Source of the DNA: Bosea sp. (in: a-proteobacteria) | GTDB taxonomy: Bacteria; Pseudomonadota; Alphaproteobacteria; Rhizobiales; Beijerinckiaceae | Length of the DNA: 64,000 bases | Assembly (NCBI GenBank): GCA_023910605.1 | Contig: JAAVVV010000001.1 | Coordinates: 486,698 to 550,697 of the forward strand | Direction of reading: 5' to 3' | In this document: piece after piece, positions 51,610 to 59,207 of the stretch | Position numbering within the stretch: position 1 is the stretch's first letter | How the letters are laid out: every line of letters starts with the position of its first letter | The notes under the pieces: model-generated | Databases searched by the model: none | What the model was told of the DNA's origin: nothing | Seen by the model: only the letters and a program-made list of their open reading frames with translations | Translations under genes and position numbers: made by a program

Positions 51610-52011
51610 ATGATCGGCCTCGTCCTCGTGACGCACGGACACCTCGCAACGGAATTCCGCTCCGCGCTGGAGCACGTCGTGGGTCCCCAGAAGCAGATAG
51701 CAACAATCGCGATTGCGCCCGATGACGACATCGAGAGCCGCCGCATCGACATCATTGAAGCCATCCATGCCGTGGACAGCGGCCAGGGCGTGGTGGTGCT
51801 GACCGACATGTTCGGCGGCACGCCCTCCAACCTCGCCATCTCCGCCATGAACGGAGGCAAGGTCGAGGTGCTGGCGGGCATCAACCTGCCCATGCTGATC
51901 AAGCTGGCCTCCGTGCGCGAGGACAAGCCGATCGATGACGCCGTTGGCTGCGCCCAGGAGGCAGGACGCAAATACATCAATATCGCCAGCCGCTTGCTTG
52001 CAGGGCGCTGA
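51610..52011 (+). CDS. PTS system mannose-type EIIA domain protein
   Basis: A 133-residue single-domain EIIA of the mannose family. The phosphoacceptor His9 lies in GLVLVTHGHLATEF, and GVVVLTDMFGGTPSNLA (about residues 58-74) is the family signature. In rhizobia it is called EIIA-Man or ManX/PtsM and is part of a regulatory PTS, not sugar uptake, since no EIIBCD is present here. It sits between hprK and ptsH, exactly as in rhizobial chromosomes. Confidence 0.93.
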   Translation: MIGLVLVTHGHLATEFRSALEHVVGPQKQIATIAIAPDDDIESRRIDIIEAIHAVDSGQGVVVLTDMFGGTPSNLAISAMNGGKVEVLAGINLPMLIKLASVREDKPIDDAVGCAQEAGRKYINIASRLLAGR

Positions 52012-52107
52012 CATCCGTGAAATGGTGCTGCCCCCGGCGTGGCCGAGGGCCGCATCCGCCTTGCGCGGACAGGTCCCGGCCGCTCCCTGAGCGAGCGGAC
52101 TGAGACC

Positions 52108-52422
52108 ATGGATCTGGACGGCGATTGCCCGGAAGCCACCTTTCCCGAAGGCGCGCTCGTGCGCCAGCTCCAGATCGTCAACCGCAAGGGCCTTCACGCC
52201 CGCGCCACCGCCAAGCTGGTGCAGACGGTGGACCGCTTCTCCTGCGACGTCTGGATCAACCGCTGCGGCGAGACCGTGGGCGGGCGCTCCATCATGGGCC
52301 TGCTGACGCTGGGCGCCGGGATCGGCACCACCATATCGGTCGCGGCGCTGGGTGATGACGCGGCCGAGGCGCTCGACGCCATCGCGGCGCTGGTGGCGGA
52401 CAGGTTCGGCGAGGGCGAATGA
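52108..52422 (+). CDS. ptsH: Phosphocarrier protein HPr
   Basis: A 104-residue HPr. The PEP-dependent phosphoacceptor is His30 in NRKGLHARATAKLV, and the HprK-dependent serine is Ser61 in GGRSIMGLLTLG. The first ~20 residues are an acidic extension not present in enteric HPr. Both phosphorylation sites intact means the protein can link PTS state to HprK. It follows manX by 96 bases on the same strand. I chose ATG 52108; the in-frame extension upstream has no HPr character. Confidence 0.92.
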   Translation: MDLDGDCPEATFPEGALVRQLQIVNRKGLHARATAKLVQTVDRFSCDVWINRCGETVGGRSIMGLLTLGAGIGTTISVAALGDDAAEALDAIAALVADRFGEGE

Positions 52423-52455
52423 AGGGGCCTTGTCGCCGCGTTTAAGAAATCGTTC

Positions 52456-52475
52456 ACATAAAGAAATCTTTATGT
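52456..52475. promoter_or_regulatory. Inverted repeat operator before ahcY (SahR-like)
   Basis: ACATAAAG (52456-52463) and CTTTATGT (52468-52475) are perfect inverted arms around AAAT. CTTTAT occurs again at 52476-52481, giving an overlapping extra half-site. ArsR-family SahR controls S-adenosylmethionine-cycle genes such as ahcY in several proteobacteria through AT-rich palindromes. This position fits, but the match to the alphaproteobacterial SahR consensus is from memory. The site just precedes the -35 box at 52481-52486. Confidence 0.55.
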
Positions 52476-52480
52476 CTTTA

Positions 52481-52509
52481 TTGCCTCAGGCCTGCGCCCA
52501 TGCTAGAGG
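52481..52509 (+). promoter_or_regulatory. ahcY promoter
   Basis: TTGCCT (52481-52486) and TAGAGG (52504-52509) are separated by 17 bases. The start is expected near 52516, about 67 bases before the ATG. The operator-like palindrome at 52456-52475 directly precedes the -35 box. Confidence 0.5.
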
Positions 52510-52582
52510 CCTCCCCTGATCGAGGGTGGGGCGAGGCCATGGGGCCTTCCGTGCCGCGCCCGGACCGCACAACGAGGACCAG

Positions 52583-53989
52583 ATGGCCGCTTTCACCGAT
52601 TACATCGTCAAGGACATGTCGCTTGCCGCCTTCGGGCGCAAGGAGATCGACCTCGCCGAAACCGAGATGCCCGGCCTGATGGCCATCCGCGAGGCCTATG
52701 GCGCCAGGCAGCCGCTCAAGGGCGCGCGCATTGCCGGCTCGCTGCACATGACGATCCAGACAGCCGTGCTGATCGAGACGCTGAAGGCGCTGGGCGCCGA
52801 CATCCGCTGGGTGTCGTGCAACATCTTCTCGACCCAGGACCACGCCGCCGCCGCCATCGCCGCCGCCGGCATCCCGGTCTTCGCCTACAAGGGCGAAACC
52901 CTGACCGAGTACTGGGATTACACCGCCAGGCTGTTCGACTGGCATGGCGGCGGCACGCCGAACATGATTCTCGATGATGGCGGCGACGCCACGATGCTGG
53001 TGCATTACGGCCTGCGCGCCGAGCAGGGCGACGTGGCCTTCCTCGACAAGCCGGCGTCGGAAGAAGAGGAGATCTTCTTCGCGCTCATCAAGAAGATGCT
53101 CGCCTCCAGGCCGAAGGGCTGGTTCGCCGAGGTCGCCGCCGCGATCAAGGGCGTGTCCGAAGAAACCACCACGGGCGTGCACCGCCTCTACAAGCTCGCC
53201 GAGCAGGGCAAGCTCCTGTTCCCGGCTATCAACGTCAACGACGCCGTCACCAAGTCGAAGTTCGACAACCTCTATGGCTGCCGCGAGAGCCTCGTGGACG
53301 CCATCCGCCGCGGCACCGACGTGATGATGGCCGGCAAGGTGGCCTTCGTCGCCGGCTTCGGCGATGTCGGCAAGGGCTCGGCCGCCTCGCTGCGCCAGGC
53401 CGGCGCCCGCGTCCTGGTCTCGGAGGTCGATCCGATCTGCGCGCTCCAGGCCGCCATGGAAGGCTATGAGGTCTGCACCATCGAGGACGCCCTGCCGCGC
53501 GCCGACATCTATGTCACCGCAACCGGCAACAAGGACATCATCACGGTCGACCACATGCGCGGCATGAAGGACCGGGCGATCGTCTGCAACATCGGCCACT
53601 TCGACAACGAGATCCAGGTTTCGGGCCTCAAGAACTTCAAGTGGAACAACATCAAGCCGCAGGTCGACGAGATCGAGTTCCCGAAGGGCAACCGCATCAT
53701 CCTGCTCTCCGAAGGCCGCCTCGTGAACCTCGGCAACGCCATGGGTCACCCATCCTTCGTGATGTCCGCCTCGTTCTCGAACCAGACGCTGGCGCAGATC
53801 GAACTGTGGACCAACCCCGGCAAGTATGAGCGCAAGGTCTACACCCTGCCCAAGCATCTCGACGAGATGGTCGCCGCCTTCCACCTCGAGAAGATCGGCG
53901 TGAAGCTCACCAGGATGACCAGGGAGCAGGCCGACTACATCGGCGTGCCGGAACAGGGCCCGTTCAAGCCCGATCACTATCGCTACTGA
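52583..53989 (+). CDS. ahcY: S-adenosyl-L-homocysteine hydrolase (AhcY)
   Basis: A 468-residue NAD-dependent enzyme cleaving S-adenosylhomocysteine to adenosine and homocysteine, recycling the product of methyltransferases such as TrmB and others. The NAD-binding segment [27 protein letters not shown] is clear near residues 251-277, the substrate motifs [12 protein letters not shown] and [10 protein letters not shown] are present, and the C-terminus ends [15 protein letters not shown] before ATG 52583 is a good ribosome site. It is placed after the PTS genes, as in rhizobia. Confidence 0.97.
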   Translation: MAAFTDYIVKDMSLAAFGRKEIDLAETEMPGLMAIREAYGARQPLKGARIAGSLHMTIQTAVLIETLKALGADIRWVSCNIFSTQDHAAAAIAAAGIPVFAYKGETLTEYWDYTARLFDWHGGGTPNMILDDGGDATMLVHYGLRAEQGDVAFLDKPASEEEEIFFALIKKMLASRPKGWFAEVAAAIKGVSEETTTGVHRLYKLAEQGKLLFPAINVNDAVTKSKFDNLYGCRESLVDAIRRGTDVMMAGKVAFVAGFGDVGKGSAASLRQAGARVLVSEVDPICALQAAMEGYEVCTIEDALPRADIYVTATGNKDIITVDHMRGMKDRAIVCNIGHFDNEIQVSGLKNFKWNNIKPQVDEIEFPKGNRIILLSEGRLVNLGNAMGHPSFVMSASFSNQTLAQIELWTNPGKYERKVYTLPKHLDEMVAAFHLEKIGVKLTRMTREQADYIGVPEQGPFKPDHYRY

Positions 53990-53997
53990 CAAGATAT

Positions 53998-54021
53998 GGG
54001 GGGTGCTGCACGGCGCCCCCC
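53998..54021 (+). terminator. Hairpin after ahcY
   Basis: GGGGGGTGC (53998-54006) pairs with GCGCCCCCC (54013-54021), with one G-T pair, eight bases after the ahcY stop. There is no T-run, so it may only slow the polymerase or protect the mRNA end. A second weaker stem lies further on; the gap to divL (53990-54259) otherwise shows nothing. Confidence 0.4.
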
Positions 54022-54259
54022 TACATCTCGGTCCTTCCTGGCCGTCGCCCGAAAAGGGTGGCGGCCATGCCCGTTTTTACGCGCCCTTAAGCACTTCCCG
54101 GCGGAATCGAAGGCTGTTTAGTGTGGTGCAGTGATTCGGGGTTTGCGCCCTGACCGTCCTGCGCAGCGGCCTTGTCTGGCCACGGCGCATGCGGCCGTGC
54201 GCCGACGGCGCCGTGAGCTGCGTGGCGTGCATTCGCGTCGGAATGGGCCTCGAGAGGGA

Positions 54260-56785
54260 ATGGCGGCATTGTCAGGGAAGAGCGCAGGGCCATGGCAGGC
54301 GACGAAAGGTGAGGGCGCCGCGCCGCGCCGCTGGCTGCGCGCCGTCGCTTCCGGCTGCGTCTCCACCGCCGCCCTCATCGCGGCCGCCGGCCCGGCCCGC
54401 GCCTTCGGCGTCGATCAGGTGAAATCGGTCTTCCCCGACGCCTACAGCGCCTTCGGCGTTTCCACCGTCGTCGGGCTTGCCGTGTTCTCCGTCACCCTCG
54501 CCGTCCTGCACATCCGCGAGCGCACGCGCTGGGTCAGGCGCGAGGCCAAGCTTAATGCCCAATTGCACGAGGCCGTCGGGCGCGCGGCGCAGGCCGAGGT
54601 GTTCAGCTCCACCGAGGATGAGGTCACGGTGACATGGGCCACGCCTTCGGCGCAGGCCGAGCTTCACGGCGCGGCCGATTTCCTGCTGCAGAACGGCGTG
54701 CGCGTCTCGCCGCTCGCCTTCGGAAGCTGGGCCGCGGCCGAGCATGTCAAGGCGCTGGGCGATGGCGTCGACCTGCTCAAGGCGAGAGGCGAGCCTTTCG
54801 ACCTGGGCCTGCACACGCGCGATGGCCGTTTCGTCGAAGCGCGCGGCCGCGCCGTGGCTGGCCAGGCTGTGATGCATCTGCGCGATGTCTCGCAGACGCG
54901 GCGCGCCCTGCGCGAGATGGAGCTGGAGCGCGACCGCCTGCTGGGCCTGAACCAGCGGTTCGATGCGTTGCTGGACGCCAGCCCGAGCCCGGCCTGGCTG
55001 CGCGGGCCCTCGGGCGAGCTGGTCTGGGTGAACGCGGCCTATGCCCGCGCGGTCGAAGCGCCCGGCGCGGAGGACGTGGTTCGCCGCAGCGTCGAACTCA
55101 TGGACCGCGAGCAGCGTGAACGCGCCGTCCGCGCCCGCGCCAGCGGCGAGGCCTTCGCCATGCGCGCGCCAACCGTGGTGTCCGGCCAGCGCCTCTTCTT
55201 CGACCTGAGCGAGAGCCCGACTGCCCAGGGTTACGCCGGCCATGCGATCGATGTCAGCGAACTCGAGGTGCTGCGCGCCGATCTGGCCCGGCAGATGGAG
55301 GCCCATGTCCGCGTGCTGGACCGGCTTCCGACCGCCGTGGCGGCCTTCGATTCGCGCCAGCGCCTGTCGTATCGCAACCTGGCCTATGAGAAGCTCTGGT
55401 CGCTCGACCCCGCCTATCTCGATTCGCGCCCCAGCGATGGCGAGATCCTCGACCGGCTGCGCACGGAACGCCGCCTGCCCGAGGCCGGCGCCCACAAGGA
55501 CTGGAAGGCGGAGCGGCTCAAGGCCTACACCGCGATCGAGACTACCGAGGACTGGTGGTATCTGCCCGATGGCCGCGCTATCCAGGTCACCACGAGCCCC
55601 AATCCGCAAGGCGGCGTGATCCATCTGTTCGATGACGCCACCGAACGCTTCTCGCTCGAATCCAAGGTCAAGGCGCTGTCCCGCACCCAGCGCGAGACCC
55701 TGGACGGCCTGCGCGAGGGCGTGGCGGTGTTTGGCTCCGATGGCCGCCTGAAGCTGAGCAATCCGGCCTTCGCGACGCTGTGGAAGCTCTCGCCGACCCT
55801 GCTCGCCACCCATCCCCATGTCGATGAGGTCATGGCCCTGTGCCAGCTGCTGAGCCCCGTCGAGGAGGCCTGGACGGTGCTGCGCGGCGCGGTCGTCGGC
55901 GTGCGCGAACGCCGCGAGGATCATGCCTCGCGCATGGTGCGGCTCGATGGCTCAGTGCTGGATTGCGCGCTGGCGCCCCTGCCCGACGGCGCCACCTTGC
56001 TGACCTTCGCCAATGTCACCGATACGGTGAACTTCGAGCGCGCGCTGACCGAGCGCAACGACGCCCTGGTCAAGGCGGCCCAGCTGCGTGACACCTTCGT
56101 GCATCATGTCTCCTATGCGCTGCGTTCGCCGCTCACCACCATCATCGGTTTCGCCCAGCTCATCGGCGAGGAGATCGCCGGACCCCTCAACCCGCGCCAG
56201 CGCGAATACGCCCAGCTCATCCTGCGTTCGTCAGGCACGCTTCTGACCATCATCAACGACATTCTCGACCTCGCCTCGATCGACAATGACGAGCTTCAGC
56301 TCGATCTTGCGGAAACGGATGTGACGGAGCTTGTCGCCAGCGCGGCACGCGGGCTGGAGGACAGGCTGGCCGAGACGGGCATCGTGCTGAAGCAGGAGAT
56401 CGCGCCCGATGCCGGCCGGATCGTCTGCGACCCCAAGCGCATCAGGCAGGCGCTCTACAATCTCATGTCCAACGCCATCGGCTTCTCGCAGGGCGGGCAG
56501 GTCATTGAGGTCAGCGCGGCGCGCCAGGGCGGCGATGTCGTGTTCTGCGTGAGCGATCATGGCCGCGGCATTCCCGCCGACTTGCAGGACCGCATCTTCG
56601 AGCGCTTCGAGACCTACACCACAGGCTCGCGCCATCGCGGCATCGGTCTCGGCCTCGCCATCGTGCGCTCCTTCATCGAGCTGCACGGCGGAACGGTGGC
56701 GATCGACTCACGCATGGGCGAGGGCACCACGGTGACATGCCGCGTGCCGGTCGGCTCGCAATCGCTCGCGGACGCCGCCGAATGA
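54260..56785 (+). CDS. divL: DivL-type cell-cycle histidine pseudokinase (Tyr in place of phosphoacceptor His)
   Basis: An 841-residue membrane-anchored sensor kinase. Hydrophobic segments near residues 33-48 and 68-87 are followed by PAS-like regions (roughly 120-230, 235-370, 380-480 and 500-600). The kinase region follows: the H-box reads HHVSYALRSPLTTII, so the position aligned with the phosphoacceptor His of ordinary kinases is Tyr619. The N box is NLMSNAIGFS, then SDHGRGIP and GIGLGLAIV. Caulobacter DivL has the same Tyr substitution and controls CckA in the CtrA pathway. Context (ahcY to tsaE/amgK) matches rhizobial divL. The start is uncertain; ATG 54260 has GAGAGGG close by. Confidence 0.82.
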   Translation: MAALSGKSAGPWQATKGEGAAPRRWLRAVASGCVSTAALIAAAGPARAFGVDQVKSVFPDAYSAFGVSTVVGLAVFSVTLAVLHIRERTRWVRREAKLNAQLHEAVGRAAQAEVFSSTEDEVTVTWATPSAQAELHGAADFLLQNGVRVSPLAFGSWAAAEHVKALGDGVDLLKARGEPFDLGLHTRDGRFVEARGRAVAGQAVMHLRDVSQTRRALREMELERDRLLGLNQRFDALLDASPSPAWLRGPSGELVWVNAAYARAVEAPGAEDVVRRSVELMDREQRERAVRARASGEAFAMRAPTVVSGQRLFFDLSESPTAQGYAGHAIDVSELEVLRADLARQMEAHVRVLDRLPTAVAAFDSRQRLSYRNLAYEKLWSLDPAYLDSRPSDGEILDRLRTERRLPEAGAHKDWKAERLKAYTAIETTEDWWYLPDGRAIQVTTSPNPQGGVIHLFDDATERFSLESKVKALSRTQRETLDGLREGVAVFGSDGRLKLSNPAFATLWKLSPTLLATHPHVDEVMALCQLLSPVEEAWTVLRGAVVGVRERREDHASRMVRLDGSVLDCALAPLPDGATLLTFANVTDTVNFERALTERNDALVKAAQLRDTFVHHVSYALRSPLTTIIGFAQLIGEEIAGPLNPRQREYAQLILRSSGTLLTIINDILDLASIDNDELQLDLAETDVTELVASAARGLEDRLAETGIVLKQEIAPDAGRIVCDPKRIRQALYNLMSNAIGFSQGGQVIEVSAARQGGDVVFCVSDHGRGIPADLQDRIFERFETYTTGSRHRGIGLGLAIVRSFIELHGGTVAIDSRMGEGTTVTCRVPVGSQSLADAAE

Positions 56786-56813
56786 GGGCTGCGCCGCCAG
56801 CCATCGCCGCGCC

Positions 56814-58367
56814 GTGAGCCGGGATGCCGCCCTCAAGCGCTCGTGGAGCCTCGCCTTCGGCAGCCAGGCCGAGACCTTGCGCCTCGCCGACGACATCGCC
56901 GGCATCGTGCGTCCCGGAGACATCATCGCCCTGTCCGGGGATCTGGGCGCCGGCAAGAGCACCTTCGCGCGCGCGCTGATCCGGCATCTGGCAAACGATC
57001 CGCGGCTGGAGGCGCCGAGTCCCACCTTCACCCTTATGCAGTCCTACGAGACGCCGCGCGGCCGCGTCGTCCATGCGGACCTTTATCGCCTGCGTGGGCC
57101 GGACGAACTGGTCGAGCTCGGCTTCGATGAAGCCTTGCACGATGCCATCGGGCTTGTGGAGTGGCCGGACCGGGCCGGCGAGAGCCTCGATGCCGCCAGC
57201 CGGCTCGACATCGTGTTCGATCTCGATCCCGGTGCCGGGAACCAGACCGGGGATGAGCACCGGCTCGTGACGCTGATCCCCGGCGCGGCCTGGGCCGAGC
57301 GGCTTGGCCTGACGCTCGGCGCCCGCCAGCTCATCGACCGCGCCGGCTGGGGCGAGGCGGAGCGCCGCCACATGCTCGGCGACGCCTCGACACGGGCCTA
57401 TGAGCGACTTGTCCGCGCCAATGGCGAGACCGCGATCCTGATGATCTCGCCGCCCCGCCCCGATGGGCCGGCCGTGCGCGGCGGCAAGCCCTACAGCGCC
57501 GTCGCGCGGCTGGCGGAGCGGGTCGACGCCTTCGTGGCCATCGACCGCGGCCTGCGCGCGCTCGAGCTGTCGGCCCCGGAGATCTACGCCAGCGACCTCG
57601 TCAACGGCTTGCTGCTGATCGAGGATCTCGGATCGGAAGGCGTCCTGGGCGCGGACGGCCTGCCTGACCGCGCGCGCTACGAGGTGGCGGTGGAGGTGCT
57701 GGCCGCCATCCACGCCCAGCCACTGCCCACCATCCTGCCGGTGGCCGAGGGCCGCGAGTACGTCATCCCCGATTATGACGCTGAGGCCCTCGCCATCGAG
57801 ACGGAGCTGCTGCTCGACTGGTATGCGCCTCATATCGCGGGCGTGACGCTGCCTGCCATCGCGAGGGCGGAGTTCAGCCGCGCCTTCGCGCCGCTCTTCG
57901 ACACCCTGGCCAAGGGCCAGCGCACCTGGGCCTTGCGCGATTACCACTCGCCCAACCTGATCTGGCTGCCTTCCCGCGAGGGCCTTTGCCGGATCGGCAT
58001 CATCGATTTCCAGGACGCCGTGCTCGGCCATCCGGCCTATGATGTCGTGTCGCTGGGGCAGGATGCGCGCGTGGACGTCGCGCCAGAGCTCGAATTTCGG
58101 CTGCTCTCGCGCTATGCCGCCGCTCGCCGCGCGCGTGACGCATCCTTTGACCTCGGCGCCTTCGCCGCCGCCTATGCCATCATGGGCGCGCAGCGCAACA
58201 CCAAGATCCTCGGCATCTTCGCCCGGCTCGACAAGCGCGACGGCAAGCCGGCCTATCTCAAGCATCTGCCGCGCATCGAGGCCTATCTGCGCCGCGATCT
58301 GGCCCATCCCGCGCTGTCCGGGCTGAGGGCCTGGTACGAGGCCTATCTGCCGCGCCTTCTGGGCTGA
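56814..58367 (+). CDS. Bifunctional TsaE / aminoglycoside phosphotransferase-type kinase (AmgK-like) fusion
   Basis: A 517-residue two-domain protein. Residues about 1-160 are TsaE, the ATPase of the tRNA t6A complex: Walker A GDLGAGKST at 42-50, then SPTFTLMQSYE and HADLYRL. Residues about 175-515 are an APH-fold kinase like AmgK, with catalytic-loop LRDYHSPN (Asp376, Asn381) and metal-binding Asp398 in IIDFQD. AmgK phosphorylates anomeric MurNAc/GlcNAc during peptidoglycan recycling, and the next gene is MurU-like, which fits that reading. A GTG start is used, 28 bases after divL. Fusion of these two functions is frequent in alphaproteobacteria. Confidence 0.9.
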   Translation: MSRDAALKRSWSLAFGSQAETLRLADDIAGIVRPGDIIALSGDLGAGKSTFARALIRHLANDPRLEAPSPTFTLMQSYETPRGRVVHADLYRLRGPDELVELGFDEALHDAIGLVEWPDRAGESLDAASRLDIVFDLDPGAGNQTGDEHRLVTLIPGAAWAERLGLTLGARQLIDRAGWGEAERRHMLGDASTRAYERLVRANGETAILMISPPRPDGPAVRGGKPYSAVARLAERVDAFVAIDRGLRALELSAPEIYASDLVNGLLLIEDLGSEGVLGADGLPDRARYEVAVEVLAAIHAQPLPTILPVAEGREYVIPDYDAEALAIETELLLDWYAPHIAGVTLPAIARAEFSRAFAPLFDTLAKGQRTWALRDYHSPNLIWLPSREGLCRIGIIDFQDAVLGHPAYDVVSLGQDARVDVAPELEFRLLSRYAAARRARDASFDLGAFAAAYAIMGAQRNTKILGIFARLDKRDGKPAYLKHLPRIEAYLRRDLAHPALSGLRAWYEAYLPRLLG

Positions 58368-58472
58368 GCCTTCCGGGCTGAACCGCGCTTTTCCGGTGCG
58401 CAGGGGCATGACGCTGCGCTAGACTGGCTGCGCCGGCCTGATTCCCGCCTTTCCGCATGGAGCGCCTGACGC

Positions 58473-59207
58473 ATGGGCCCGTCCACCTTCCGTCCCACCC
58501 ACGCCATGGTGCTGGCCGCCGGCCTTGGCCAGCGCATGCGTCCCATCACGGACACGCTGCCCAAGCCGCTGGTGGCCATCGGCGGCAAGCCCATGCTCGA
58601 TCATGCGCTCGACCGGCTGGCCGAGGTTGGCGTCTGGGAGGCGGTGGTGAACGTCCATCATCTGGCGGACCGCATCGAGGCGCATCTGGAGGGCCGCACC
58701 GCGCCGCGCATCACCATTTCGGATGAGCGCGCCGCGCTGCTTGAAACTGGCGGCGGGGTGGCCAAGGCACTGCCCCATCTCGGCGCCGAGCCCTTCTTTC
58801 ACATCAACTCGGATTCGCTCTGGGTCGAGAACGGCGTCTCCAACCTCGCGGCGCTCGCGAGCGCCTGGGCGCCCGAGCGCATGGACATGCTGCTGCTGGT
58901 CGCGGACAAGGCGCGCTCGCTCGGCTATGACGGGCCAGGCGATTTCCACAAGGCCCCGGATGGCGCGCTCACGCGGCGACGGCCCGGAGAGCCCGCCCCT
59001 TGCATCTATGCCGGTGTGGCCATCATCAAGCCTGCCCTGCTGGCGGACGCTCCCGCAGGCCGCTGGAGCCTCAATCTGCTGTTCGACAGATTGATCACCC
59101 AAGGCCGCCTGCATGGCCACGCGCTGGATGGCGAGTGGCTGCATGTGGGCACGCCCGAGGCGATTCCCGCAGCCGAAGCCCGCTTCCGGGCCTTCGCCGC
59201 CTCATGA
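58473..59207 (+). CDS. murU: MurU-like nucleotidyltransferase (NTP transferase family)
   Basis: A 244-residue sugar-1-phosphate nucleotidyltransferase. The NTP-binding signature is VLAAGLGQRMRPITDTLPKPL (residues about 13-32 in two overlapping blocks) with GGKPMLDHAL; the metal aspartate sits in FFHINSDSLW. MurU makes UDP-MurNAc from MurNAc-1-phosphate, bypassing de novo synthesis. That role is inferred from the adjacent AmgK domain; mannose-1-phosphate guanylyltransferase is an alternative from the same family. Its stop overlaps the addB start (ATGA). Confidence 0.85.
   Translation: MGPSTFRPTHAMVLAAGLGQRMRPITDTLPKPLVAIGGKPMLDHALDRLAEVGVWEAVVNVHHLADRIEAHLEGRTAPRITISDERAALLETGGGVAKALPHLGAEPFFHINSDSLWVENGVSNLAALASAWAPERMDMLLLVADKARSLGYDGPGDFHKAPDGALTRRRPGEPAPCIYAGVAIIKPALLADAPAGRWSLNLLFDRLITQGRLHGHALDGEWLHVGTPEAIPAAEARFRAFAAS

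Noticed and set aside
52509-52582. Possible S-adenosylhomocysteine riboswitch in the ahcY leader
   Set aside because: The GC-rich leader shows no SAH riboswitch core that I can align; the palindromic operator explains regulation better.
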